A DNA stretch of 12,352 nucleotides from an uncultured Collinsella sp. (GCA_958348565.1 CATVZP010000056.1:1-12352), one strand, 5' to 3'; positions 1 through 6,518 are shown, counted from the first letter of the stretch. Notes: a model not told the origin generated them from the sequence alone. Numbers and translations: made by a program.

Positions 1-257
1 GTGGAAGCGACATCGCCAAGGAGGTCGCCGATATCATCCTGACCGATACGGATCTGGCCGCGATCGTGCGTCTGCGCCGCATGAGCCAGGGCCTCATTGA
101 TCGTCTGACGAGCTCCTATTCTAAGGTGATGCTCACCAACTCAGCACTCTTGGCACTGGGCATTACCGGCGCGATTACCCCGCAGGCGTCGTCGCTGCTG
201 CACAACGGCTCGACGATTGCCTACAGCCTGAGCAACGCGAAAGCGTATCTGCGTTAG
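1..257 (+). CDS. Heavy-metal translocating P-type ATPase (P1B), C-terminal fragment
   Basis: This is the last 85 or so codons of a gene that begins left of the window; complete codons start at position 3. The protein is a membrane pump that moves a metal cation across the cytoplasmic membrane at the cost of ATP. The visible part opens with GSDIAKEVADIILTDTDL, the segment after the hinge motif of the P domain in P-type ATPases. A hydrophobic stretch follows (VMLTNSALLALGITGAITP, TM7), then ASSLLHNGSTIAYSLSNAK, which matches the terminal TM8 region of P1B pumps. It ends 30 to 40 residues after TM7, as is usual when there is no C-terminal metal-binding extension. The catalytic DKTG site and ion-selectivity helix lie outside the window, so the metal cannot be named. 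A strong terminator follows, so this ends a transcription unit. Confidence 0.85.
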   Translation, partial: GSDIAKEVADIILTDTDLAAIVRLRRMSQGLIDRLTSSYSKVMLTNSALLALGITGAITPQASSLLHNGSTIAYSLSNAKAYLR

Positions 258-283
258 CAGGCGTGTTCGCCAACGTTATCTGG

Positions 284-327
284 CCTGCGCCCAGACGGCA
301 TCGGTATCGTCTGGGCGCAGGTCTTTT
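284..327 (+). terminator. Intrinsic terminator after the P-type ATPase
   Basis: A perfect 14-bp stem (284-297 with 308-321, core CTGCGCCCAGACG) encloses a 10-base loop and is followed by TCTTTT. It lies 27 bases after the ATPase stop and separates that gene from the toxin-antitoxin promoter. Confidence 0.9.
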
Positions 328-331
328 GCAT

Positions 332-358
332 TTGACCATTTGCTAGCTTCTCTATAAA
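332..358 (+). promoter_or_regulatory. Candidate promoter of the toxin-antitoxin module
   Basis: TTGACC (332-337) and TATAAA (353-358) resemble -35 and -10 boxes separated by 15 bp, slightly shorter than ideal. The predicted transcript would start near 365. This argues against the in-frame GTG at 359 as the antitoxin start and for the GTG at 401, which has a ribosome binding site. Confidence 0.55.
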
Positions 359-379
359 GTGTTGCTAGCGGTGCTAGCA
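341..379. promoter_or_regulatory. Three TGCTAGC operator boxes
   Basis: TGCTAGC occurs at 341-347, 363-369 and 372-378; the last extends to the perfect palindrome TGCTAGCA (372-379). The first two share TTGCTAGC and are 22 bp apart, about two helical turns, so they face the same side of the DNA. They bracket the -10 box of the promoter. Ribbon-helix-helix antitoxins usually bind such short repeated boxes and repress their own operon, so these are probably the binding sites of the antitoxin encoded just downstream. The repeats are seen directly; the binding is inferred. Confidence 0.6.
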
Positions 380-400
380 ATTGAAGGGAGCGGGATCAAC

Positions 401-754
401 GTGGGTGCTGTTAGCGGCATGGCGCAGGTGAACGTTCGCATAGATCGCCAGATCAAGAACCGTGCCGAGGAGGTGCTGCGGCTTTCGGGCGGGTCGCTGC
501 CCGAGCTCATCAAAAAGGTGGTGGCCAAGGTCGCGCAGGGTGGCGGGCAGTGCGAGGAAGTGCTTGCGGCCGTCGACGACCGGCAGCAGATCGTCGCGCC
601 CGATACTCCGTTTGCCGCATCATGGGCGGCGGCGGATCAGCTTTACGCGGACCTGGGCATCGCTACGTCGCCCGTATCCGACGATCGCGATTGGGACACA
701 ATCTATTCCGAAGCCATGGACGAGCGCTATCGCCAAAAGGGGATGATCTTGTGA
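401..754 (+). CDS. RelB/DinJ-like ribbon-helix-helix antitoxin
   Basis: This 117-residue protein is probably the antitoxin of a type II module. From its internal Met (residue 7) it reads AQVNVRIDRQIKNRAEEVLR, followed by a GG-S-P-ELIKKVV segment. That is the beta strand and two helices of a ribbon-helix-helix DNA-binding fold of the RelB/DinJ type. The C-terminal half, ending near DERYRQKGMIL, is acidic to mixed and would wrap around the toxin. I chose GTG 401 because AAGGGAG (384-390) lies 10 bases upstream. GTG 359 would begin before the predicted transcript, and ATG 419 has no clear Shine-Dalgarno but is possible. Its stop codon overlaps the toxin start by four bases (GTGA), typical of translational coupling. 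RelB-type antitoxins more often pair with RelE/YafQ nucleases, so the PIN partner is notable. Confidence 0.75.
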   Translation: MGAVSGMAQVNVRIDRQIKNRAEEVLRLSGGSLPELIKKVVAKVAQGGGQCEEVLAAVDDRQQIVAPDTPFAASWAAADQLYADLGIATSPVSDDRDWDTIYSEAMDERYRQKGMIL

Positions 755-1266
755 GCGGGGCTCCCCTCAAAATAATGGTGGATGCCAACGTATGGGTTGA
801 TTCGTTTTGCGTCGACCATGCCGAGTCGCTTGCCGCGCGTGCGTTTATTGGGCAGGCGGCGGAGACGGGAGCGTTGCTGTTCTTTCCGGTGCATATCGCC
901 AAGGACGTGCTGTATGTTGTCCAACACGAGCTGAAGCGCAGCGTTCTTGCCAGCGGGGGAGTGCTCGAAGAGGCATCTGCCCGTGCAATTGGTGATGCGG
1001 CGTTGGCGTTTGTTCGGAATATGACCGAAAACGCCACGGCCGTGGGCGCTGATGCATCCGATCTGTGGCTAGCCGACAAATATTTGACGCTCCATCGCGA
1101 TTACGAGGACAACTTGGTACTCGCCGCGTGCAAGCGCGCGCAGGTCGATTACTTGGTGACCAACGATCGCAAACTGCTCGAACATGCCGATCTTGCAGCA
1201 AAGACACCTCGTCAAATAATGCCGATTCTTGCTTTGGCCGAACGCGGCGGCGCGGCTATCGGTTGA
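751..1266 (+). CDS. PIN-domain toxin (VapC-like ribonuclease)
   Basis: This 171-residue protein has the PIN nuclease fold, found in toxins that cleave RNA with Mg2+ or Mn2+. After a short lead it reads KIMVDANVWVD, giving the first acidic residue (D11) and the conserved N13. An E near residue 60 (QHELKRS) is the likely second acid. YEDNLVLAACKRAQVDYLVTND supplies the third and fourth acids (E119/D120 and D139), the last in the diagnostic TND motif. The GTG start at 751 overlaps the antitoxin stop and has AAGGGG 8 bases upstream; ATG 775 would cut just before the first catalytic Asp. The module stands alone, in front of a convergent gene. The target RNA cannot be told from the sequence. Confidence 0.8.
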   Translation: MSGAPLKIMVDANVWVDSFCVDHAESLAARAFIGQAAETGALLFFPVHIAKDVLYVVQHELKRSVLASGGVLEEASARAIGDAALAFVRNMTENATAVGADASDLWLADKYLTLHRDYEDNLVLAACKRAQVDYLVTNDRKLLEHADLAAKTPRQIMPILALAERGGAAIG

Positions 1267-1278
1267 CGCGAACTGTTT

Positions 1279-1315
1279 GCGGGCCTCTTGGACGACGATG
1301 CGCCAAGGGACCCGC
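1279..1315. terminator. Hairpin between convergent genes
   Basis: GCGGGCCTCTTGG (1279-1291) pairs with CCAAGGGACCCGC (1303-1315) with one C-A mismatch and one G-U pair. It lies between the end of the PIN toxin and the end of the convergent minus-strand gene. The following TTCTGCTATTT is only a weak T-tract, so a terminator is likely but not certain. Confidence 0.45.
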
Positions 1316-1324
1316 TTCTGCTAT

Positions 1325-1759
1325 TTACAAAAGCTCGGCCTTAATGGCGGGACTTTCTGCGAGCTGCTCGGCTGCCTTTTCGTCGGAGCTGTCGAGTGCT
1401 GCCAGGCTACGGTAGACCCACTCGTTGACCTGGGTGTTCTTGACGCCTGCGGTCTGCATAAGGGCGCCTACCTCGCGGATTGCTGCGAGCAGATCGGCCT
1501 TGGGGCCCACGAGCTCGACCGTGAGGTCGTGGTAGGCGGTCACTCCGCGGTTTTCGCTCACGTGGTCGATAAAGCCCTCGACGGTCTCAAGCTGCTGGGC
1601 GAGAGTAGCATCATCGTCAGCGTCCAGCGCGACGAGTGCGTTCGATACCGTGAGGGCGGGATGTCCGCAGGGGACAAAGCCCTCGATGACATCCATAGCT
1701 TCGGTAATGGTTGAGCCCAGGCCTGCGAGGGCATTGACGAGTTGCTGCTTGGTATCCAT
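1325..1759 (-). CDS. Acidic protein of unknown function, 144 aa
   Basis: I do not recognise this family. The protein is cytosolic in appearance (no signal peptide, no membrane segment), acidic, and likely mostly alpha-helical with a central beta segment (TAYHDLTVELVGPKADLL). It starts MDTKQQLVNALAGLG and has one CGHP motif near residue 31; a single Cys beside His is not a recognised metal site. The ATG start is supported by AAAGGA six bases upstream on the minus strand. Codon use resembles that of the neighbouring genes, and the frame is open throughout, so it is a real gene. It converges with the toxin module and diverges from ssrA. Nothing nearby indicates a role. Confidence 0.75.
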   Translation of the reverse strand: MDTKQQLVNALAGLGSTITEAMDVIEGFVPCGHPALTVSNALVALDADDDATLAQQLETVEGFIDHVSENRGVTAYHDLTVELVGPKADLLAAIREVGALMQTAGVKNTQVNEWVYRSLAALDSSDEKAAEQLAESPAIKAELL

Positions 1760-1795
1760 AACGGTCCTTTCGAAGGGTCAATTGTGCTTGGCGAA

Positions 1796-1801
1796 AATAT
1801 A
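1796..1801 (-). promoter_or_regulatory. Candidate -10 box of the 144-aa protein gene
   Basis: Read on the minus strand this is TATATT, about 37 bases before the ATG. No convincing -35 box stands at the usual distance, so support rests on the -10 match and position alone. Confidence 0.35.
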
Positions 1802-1894
1802 CGTGACGCGATCGGTAGCAAAAGTGCGAAGTGCAGCGCACATTGGGGTCTTCACAGCTCGTGCATAGAACAGCTGTCCGCTTTCAGAACGTGG

Positions 1895-1900
1895 TAAGAT
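1895..1900 (+). promoter_or_regulatory. Candidate -10 box for ssrA
   Basis: TAAGAT lies about 97 bases before the mature tmRNA 5' end, which would leave a leader removed by RNase P. Only a weak -35 match (CTGTCC, 1874-1879, 15-bp spacing) precedes it. A second option is TTGAAA (1936-1941) with a poor -10 near 1959. The stretch 1802-1996 otherwise holds one short GC-rich hairpin (CGGGG at 1914-1918 with CCCCG at 1923-1927) and no gene. Confidence 0.35.
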
Positions 1901-1996
1901 AACACTCCACAAGCGGGGCTCGCCCCGTATGTTCCTTGAAAAGTCGACGGGTGTTGGGTACTCGTGCCCAATGCCATCCAGACTTTCCCGACATTC

Positions 1997-2360
1997 GGGG
2001 GCGACTGGTTTCGACACGATAGCTCTGAGAGAGGAAGCAAGCCGAGGTCTCCTCGCCTCGTTAAACAGGGGTACCGTCAAATTGAATTGACAACAACTCT
2101 TCTTTTGAGCCTATGGCTCTCGCTGCTTAATTTATAGCGGCGCGTCAACCCGGTGATTTCCCCGACACCGGCGCGACGTCATTTTAGGGGAATGCTCCTG
2201 CGCACGTAATCGGTATGGCGCAGGCTAAGACCGAACCGGTTAGGACGCCGCGAGCGTGTCGCTGCGCGCAAAGCGTCCGAGACAAAACCAGTGACTGAGC
2301 TTGGAGATGCCGATCAGGGGGCTTTCGTGGACCGGAGTTCGATTCTCCGCGCCTCCACCA
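1997..2360 (+). ncRNA. ssrA: Transfer-messenger RNA (tmRNA)
   Basis: tmRNA rescues ribosomes stalled on broken messages and adds a degradation tag. The 5' end GGGGGCGACTGGTTTCGACA is the classic start. The 3' end has a T-arm (GGAGTTCGATTCTCC) and an encoded CCA at 2358-2360. GGGGGCG (1997-2003) pairs with CGCCTCC before the discriminator A, with one G-U pair, forming the acceptor stem. The tag frame ends in GCT CTC GCT GCT TAA (stop 2128-2130) and reads back to GAC at 2089 as DNNSSFEPMALAA, in front of which is an in-frame TGA (2083-2085). The resume codon is therefore ATT 2086 or GAC 2089, with GAC more likely. The ALAA end is the usual ClpXP signal. At 364 nt this is a normal one-piece tmRNA. 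Confidence 0.97.
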
Positions 2361-2368
2361 ATAGTTAC

Positions 2369-2402
2369 AGGCAGGTAGATACTTATATCTACCTGCCTTT
2401 TT
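2369..2402 (+). terminator. Intrinsic terminator of ssrA
   Basis: GGCAGGTAGATA (2370-2381) and TATCTACCTGCC (2386-2397) form a perfect 12-bp stem with a CTTA loop, extended by one A-T pair and followed by TTTTT. It begins nine bases after the encoded CCA. Confidence 0.95.
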
Positions 2403-2417
2403 ATTTCTTGTCCGTAC

Positions 2418-2434
2418 CGCGGAGAATCGAACTC
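2418..2434 (-). repeat. Inverted 17-bp copy of the tmRNA 3' end
   Basis: Read on the minus strand this is GAGTTCGATTCTCCGCG, identical to 2335-2351 within the T-arm and acceptor of the tmRNA. The two arms flank the ssrA terminator, so 2335-2434 is a nested palindromic region. The copy is not part of a full tRNA or tmRNA: upstream on the minus strand there is no D-arm or anticodon arm and no CCA end. The gap 2435-2570 holds nothing else I can identify apart from the ribosome binding site of the next gene. Confidence 0.8.
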
Positions 2435-2570
2435 TATGCAGGGCGCGGGCGTAAAGAAAACGCCAAATTGGGACGCGCTATCCGCTCCATCTTCTCAACT
2501 CCAAAACCTATGCGCCCTCCATTCCAAAACTGGGTAGAAGAAAGCCAAAACGCAATCGCAGGAGGTCAAT

Positions 2571-3449
2571 ATGGCTGCAGAAGATAAGGCAAAGAACGCC
2601 GGCAAGGTCGCGCTCGTTTTGGAGGGCGGCAGCTTCCGCGGGCAGTTTACCGCAGGCGTGCTCGACGTTCTCATGGAGGCTGGCGTCGAGATTCCGGCGG
2701 TATACGGCGTATCGGCCGGCGCCCTCAACGGCGTGAACTACAAGTCGCACCAGATCGGCCGTGCCAACCGCATCAACCTGGCTTTCTGCAACGATAGCCG
2801 CTTCATGGGCGCCGCATCGTTTGCGTCCACGGGCTCCATTGTAGGTTACGACTTTATCTTCAACGATGTTCAGGACCGCCTGGATCCCTTTGACAACGAG
2901 ACGTTCGACGCGAGCCCCATCGAGATGTACGCCGTTGCGACGGACATGCTCTTTGGAACCGCTGCCTACCTGCCGGTCAAAAGCGCCGTACTTGACCTCG
3001 ACGCCGTGCGCGCATCGACGTCGCTGCCGCTGGTGACGCCGCCGGTCGAGATCGATGGGCACAAATACGTCGACGGCGGCGTAGCCGATTCGGTCCCTAT
3101 CGAGCACGTGCTGGAGGAGGCGGGCTTCGATCGCGCGGTTGTCATTGTCACGCAGGACCGCTCGTACGAGAAAAAGCCCTACGAGTTTATGCCAGCCGCA
3201 CGCGCTCGCTATGCCGACTACCCCTACCTGCTCGAGGCTATCGAGACGCGCCACGACCGTTACAACATCCAGCGCATGCATCTGTGGAAGTATGAGCGCG
3301 AGGGCCGCGCGCTGGTCGTTGCTCCGCAAAAGCCGGTCGAGGTCGGCCACGTTGAGCACGATTCTGCAAAGCTGCTCGATCTGTATATTCAGGGCCGCCA
3401 GGAGGCAAAGCGTTTGCTGGGAGATATCGAGGCGTTTGTCGAGCGCTAG
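2571..3449 (+). CDS. Patatin-like phospholipase family protein
   Basis: This 292-residue protein belongs to the patatin family of Ser-Asp lipid hydrolases, near the bacterial YjjU type. Members remove acyl chains from phospholipids or related esters. The glycine-rich oxyanion loop is LEGGSFRGQFTAG (residues 17-29), the nucleophile elbow GVSAG puts Ser at 48, and the DGG motif KYVDGGVADSVP puts the catalytic Asp at 168. No signal peptide or membrane segment is seen, so it probably acts in the cytosol or at the inner face of the membrane. The start is set by AGGAGG (2560-2565) six bases before the ATG. No clear promoter is visible after the ssrA terminator, and no terminator stands between it and the rplM promoter. 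The substrate cannot be predicted. Family assignment is firm. Confidence 0.9.
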   Translation: MAAEDKAKNAGKVALVLEGGSFRGQFTAGVLDVLMEAGVEIPAVYGVSAGALNGVNYKSHQIGRANRINLAFCNDSRFMGAASFASTGSIVGYDFIFNDVQDRLDPFDNETFDASPIEMYAVATDMLFGTAAYLPVKSAVLDLDAVRASTSLPLVTPPVEIDGHKYVDGGVADSVPIEHVLEEAGFDRAVVIVTQDRSYEKKPYEFMPAARARYADYPYLLEAIETRHDRYNIQRMHLWKYEREGRALVVAPQKPVEVGHVEHDSAKLLDLYIQGRQEAKRLLGDIEAFVER

Positions 3450-3512
3450 CGTCGCGACGTCATGACCCATGGACGACATGTGCAGAAACTCTGGTCGGAG
3501 CCAAAATACCTG

Positions 3513-3540
3513 TTGACTCGGGCGGCGAGCGGGGTAATAT
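3513..3540 (+). promoter_or_regulatory. Promoter of rplM-rpsI
   Basis: TTGACT (3513-3518) and TAATAT (3535-3540) are separated by 16 bp, close to the vegetative sigma consensus. Transcription should start near 3546-3550, giving a leader of about 60 bases. Confidence 0.8.
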
Positions 3541-3551
3541 GGACGGGTTAC

Positions 3552-3577
3552 TTGCAGAGCCCCGTGAATCTCTGTAA
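3552..3577 (+). promoter_or_regulatory. Leader hairpin upstream of rplM
   Basis: TTGCAGAG (3552-3559) pairs with CTCTGTAA (3570-3577), eight pairs with one G-U, around a CCCCGTGAAT loop. It lies within the predicted 5' leader, 30 bases before the GTG start. L13 operons in other bacteria carry autoregulatory leaders, so this may be a protein-binding site. No match to a known leader family could be tested. Confidence 0.4.
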
Positions 3578-3606
3578 CAACACGTACTGTACATGGAGGA
3601 GTCTAA

Positions 3607-4050
3607 GTGATTTCGAAATCGACTCACTACGCCAAGCAGGGCGAGGTCCAGCGCAACTGGGTTCTCGTCGACGCCGATGGTGCTGTCCTGGGCCGTCTTG
3701 CCACCCAGATCGCAATGATCCTGCGCGGTAAGAACAAGCCCCAGTTCACGCCCAACAGCGACTGCGGCGACTTCGTTGTCGTCATCAACGCCGATAAGGT
3801 CCAGCTTACCGGTAACAAGGCCGACACGAAGACCTATTATCGCCACAGCGGCTACAACGGCGGCCTCAAGGCTGAGAGCTTCCGCCAGGCTATGGAGAAG
3901 CACCCGGAGAAGGTCATCGAGCGCGCCGTTCGCGGCATGCTGCCCAAGACCACCCTCGGCCGTGCCCAGATGACCAAGCTTAAGGTCTACGCTGGTGCCG
4001 AGCATCCGCACGCTGCCCAGAACCCCACGAAGATTGAGCTGGAGGCTTAA
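3607..4050 (+). CDS. rplM: 50S ribosomal protein L13
   Basis: L13 is an early-assembly protein of the large ribosomal subunit that binds 23S rRNA. The 147-residue length is normal for the family. Family landmarks are visible in order: WVLVDADGAVLGRLAT (residues 18-33), the LRGKNKPQFTPNSDCGDFVVVINA segment, KTYYRHSGYNGG (residues 75-86), and AVRGMLPKTTLGR followed by LKVYAGAEHPHAAQNP. The start is GTG, supported by GGAGGA (3595-3600) at the proper distance. It is transcribed from the promoter at 3513-3540 and forms a two-gene unit with rpsI, whose start follows its stop by two bases. C-ending codons dominate, as expected for a highly expressed gene. Confidence 0.98.
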   Translation: MISKSTHYAKQGEVQRNWVLVDADGAVLGRLATQIAMILRGKNKPQFTPNSDCGDFVVVINADKVQLTGNKADTKTYYRHSGYNGGLKAESFRQAMEKHPEKVIERAVRGMLPKTTLGRAQMTKLKVYAGAEHPHAAQNPTKIELEA

Positions 4051-4052
4051 AG

Positions 4053-4448
<396 letters not shown>

Positions 4449-4478
4449 GGTTTTATCTCCTTACGAGATACAATGTAC

Positions 4479-4522
4479 AAGCGGGGCCTGCCGATTGCTC
4501 GGCGGGTCCCGCTTTTCTTTTT
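4479..4522 (+). terminator. Intrinsic terminator of rplM-rpsI
   Basis: A 16-bp stem (4479-4494 with 4499-4514, two G-U pairs, TTGC loop) is followed by TTTTCTTTTT. It lies 30 bases after rpsI and 49 bases before glmM. Confidence 0.92.
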
Positions 4523-4571
4523 CGACTAGGGTGGGCGACTGCGTTTTGCCCACTTGGGAAGGAGCGATCCT

Positions 4572-5909
4572 ATGCCCCAGAACATCTTCGGTACCGATGG
4601 CGTCCGTGGCGTCGCCAACGCCGACCTCTCGTGTGACCTCGCGTTTCGCCTGGGTCGTGCGGCGACCAAGTTCCTTGGTCCGGACATCTGCATCGGCCGC
4701 GACACGCGTCTTTCGGGTACCATGCTCGAGAGCGCTCTGACTGCTGGCATTATGGCCGAGGGCGGCCGCCCGCACTGCTGCGGCGTCATTCCTACGCCGG
4801 CCGTGGCGCTGCTTACCGTCCAAAACGAGCTCGACGGCGGCATCGTCATCTCCGCTTCGCACAATCCGCCGGAGTTCAACGGCATCAAGTTCTTTAGCCG
4901 CAAGGGCATGAAGCTTCCCGATGCTGTCGAGGAAGAGATCAGCGCCTGGGTCATGTCCGAGGAGGCCATGGCTGCCGATACGCTGCCGACCGGCGCCGGT
5001 GTGGGTCACATCATCAAGATGAAGGACGCCCGCAAGGCCTATGTCGATCATGCCATCAGCACGCTCGACGGCCTTAAGCTCGACGGCCTGGTTGTTGCCG
5101 TCGACTGCGGTCACGGTGCTTCCTGCCAGACCACGCCTGCCGCGCTGCAGCGCCTGGGCGCCACGGTGCATGCCATCAACACCGATTACTGCGGCACCGA
5201 TATTAACGTCGAGTGCGGCTCCACGCACCTTGAGCCCCTGCGCGAGCTCGTGCTGCGCACCCATGCCGATATCGGTCTGGCCCACGACGGCGACGCCGAC
5301 CGCGTGCTGTTCGTGGACAGTGAGGGCAACGAGATCGATGGTGACTACATCCTGGCTATCTGCGGCTCCGACCTTGCTGCTCGCGGCAAGCTCGCCAACT
5401 CCGAGATCGTCTCGACCGTCATGTGCAACCTGGGCTTCTCCATCGCCATGAAGGAGCAGGGCTTCGAGATGGTCCAGACCGCCGTGGGCGACCGCTATGT
5501 TCTTGAGCGCATGCTCGAGGACGGTGCCGTTATCGGCGGCGAGCAGTCCGGCCACATCATCTTCCTGGAGCACAACACCACCGGCGACGGCTTGGTGACG
5601 GCCCTGCAGCTTTTGGCCGTGCTCAAGCGCACCGGCCGTACCCTCACCGACCTTGCCGGCATCATGAAGAAGTACCCGCAGGTGCTCGTCAACGTGCATT
5701 CGGACAACAAGGCCGGCCTAGACGATTGCCAGCCCATTTGGGACGCCGTCGCTGCCGCCGAGAAGGAGCTCAACGGTCGCGGTCGCATCTTGGTGCGCCC
5801 GAGCGGTACCGAGCCGCTGGTTCGCGTTATGGCCGAGGCGGAGACGCACGAGCTGACCCAGCGCGTTGTTGACGATATCGTCGAGGTTGTCAAGCGCGAA
5901 CTTCCCTAA
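4572..5909 (+). CDS. glmM: Phosphoglucosamine mutase
   Basis: GlmM converts glucosamine-6-phosphate to glucosamine-1-phosphate, on the path to UDP-GlcNAc for peptidoglycan. The 445-residue protein has all four functional loops of the alpha-D-phosphohexomutase family: FGTDGVRG at residues 6-13, the phosphoserine loop ISASHNPP with the active Ser at 96, the Mg2+ loop DGDADR at 239-244, and GGEQSGH (sugar binding) followed by RPSGTEP (phosphate binding) near the C-terminus. The start is ATG 4572, with AAGGAG (4559-4564) seven bases upstream; a TTG at 4554 would extend it but has no ribosome binding site. It lies behind the rpsI terminator with no distinct promoter of its own in the 49-base gap, so read-through may supply its mRNA. 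No terminator separates it from the PTS gene. Confidence 0.97.
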   Translation: MPQNIFGTDGVRGVANADLSCDLAFRLGRAATKFLGPDICIGRDTRLSGTMLESALTAGIMAEGGRPHCCGVIPTPAVALLTVQNELDGGIVISASHNPPEFNGIKFFSRKGMKLPDAVEEEISAWVMSEEAMAADTLPTGAGVGHIIKMKDARKAYVDHAISTLDGLKLDGLVVAVDCGHGASCQTTPAALQRLGATVHAINTDYCGTDINVECGSTHLEPLRELVLRTHADIGLAHDGDADRVLFVDSEGNEIDGDYILAICGSDLAARGKLANSEIVSTVMCNLGFSIAMKEQGFEMVQTAVGDRYVLERMLEDGAVIGGEQSGHIIFLEHNTTGDGLVTALQLLAVLKRTGRTLTDLAGIMKKYPQVLVNVHSDNKAGLDDCQPIWDAVAAAEKELNGRGRILVRPSGTEPLVRVMAEAETHELTQRVVDDIVEVVKRELP

Positions 5910-5933
5910 TGGCCAAATACGGGTGCCAAGTGG

Positions 5934-5939
5934 TAAACT
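5934..5939 (+). promoter_or_regulatory. Candidate -10 box of the PTS IIA gene
   Basis: TAAACT lies in the short gap between glmM and the PTS gene, 42 bases before the ATG. There is no matching -35 box, so it may be weak or need an activator. Co-transcription with glmM is also possible. Confidence 0.35.
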
Positions 5940-5980
5940 GACAAGGTTATTTTGATTGATTGGTATGTCCGAGGGGGAGC

Positions 5981-6478
5981 ATGTTCACTAAAGTCCTAAG
6001 GTCTTTTGGTATGCGTGGTCGAGTCCTTACGCTGGATGCTCCCATCTCGGGCGATGTCATTCCGTTGTCCGAGGTCAATGACCAGACGTTTGCCACCGGC
6101 CTTTTGGGCCAGGGCGTGGCGATTCGGCCTACTGGCACGCGCGTGATTGCGCCGGCAGACGCCAAGGTCGAGGCCATTTTTCCCACTGGACACGCCGTTG
6201 CGCTTAACACGGTCGATGGTCTGGACGTGCTCATCCACGTTGGTTTGGACACTGTTCAGCTCGAGGGCAAGCACTTTACCGTACATGCGCAAGTGGGCGA
6301 CATTGTCCATAAGGGCGATGTGCTCATCGAGTTCGATCGCGAGGCAATTGCTGCCGAGGGCTACGATGTGACGGTTCCTATCTTGGTGTGCAACTCCGTT
6401 GAGTTCTCGAGCATCAAGGGCTCTATTGGCGAGCATGTCGAGGAGATGGACCAACTCATCGTCGCTCGCGAGCGCTAG
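5981..6478 (+). CDS. PTS glucose-family IIA component (EIIA-Glc/Crr-like)
   Basis: This free-standing 166-residue protein belongs to the IIA-Glc family, which carries phosphate from HPr to a IIB domain and, in some bacteria, also controls transporters and catabolite repression. It keeps the IIA landmarks: APISGDVIPL near the N-terminus, GVAIRPTG, both active-site histidines (H71 in PTGHAVAL and H86 in VLIHVGLDTVQLEG), and the VGD..KGD..IEFD segment. H86 is the expected phosphorylation site. The ATG at 5981 follows a GAGGGGGAG stretch; the TTG at 5960 is unlikely. The IIB/IIC partner is not in the window. The location between glmM and nagB suggests amino-sugar or glucose uptake, but the substrate is not readable from IIA alone. 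The gene could be called crr, but orthology is unproven. Confidence 0.93.
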   Translation: MFTKVLRSFGMRGRVLTLDAPISGDVIPLSEVNDQTFATGLLGQGVAIRPTGTRVIAPADAKVEAIFPTGHAVALNTVDGLDVLIHVGLDTVQLEGKHFTVHAQVGDIVHKGDVLIEFDREAIAAEGYDVTVPILVCNSVEFSSIKGSIGEHVEEMDQLIVARER

Positions 6479-6506
6479 TGAGCGCGCTCGGCCTTTAGCC
6501 TACAAT
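6478..6506 (+). promoter_or_regulatory. Candidate promoter of nagB
   Basis: TACAAT (6501-6506) is a good -10 box. GTGAGC (6478-6483) stands 17 bp upstream and shares only the central TGA with the -35 consensus. A start near 6513 would give nagB a leader of about 240 bases. Confidence 0.5.
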
Positions 6507-6518
6507 TCAAACACGTTT

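Noticed and set aside
550..750. Upstream extension of the PIN toxin to position 550
   Set aside because: It would overlap the antitoxin gene in another frame for 200 bases; GTG 751 has a ribosome binding site and the usual four-base overlap.
1914..1927. CGGGG/CCCCG hairpin as a terminator before ssrA
   Set aside because: Only five pairs and no T-tract after it.
2410..2500. A tRNA gene on the minus strand at the inverted tmRNA-end repeat
   Set aside because: Only the T-arm-like segment is present; no anticodon arm, D-arm, acceptor pairing or CCA end.
2508..3479. 323-codon open frame on the minus strand opposite the patatin gene
   Set aside because: It is a mirror of a gene with all catalytic motifs; no support of its own.
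3543..3577. H-type pseudoknot in the rplM leader (ACGGG 3543-3547 with CCCGT 3561-3565 plus the 8-bp stem)
   Set aside because: The -10 box ends at 3540, so transcription should start near 3546-3550 and most of the ACGGG strand would not be in the RNA.
4469..4474. TACAAT as a -10 box for glmM
   Set aside because: No -35 partner, and the start would fall on the rpsI terminator stem.
4461..5699. 412-codon open frame on the minus strand opposite glmM
   Set aside because: It mirrors the codon bias of glmM, has no recognisable domain, and overlaps a certain gene.
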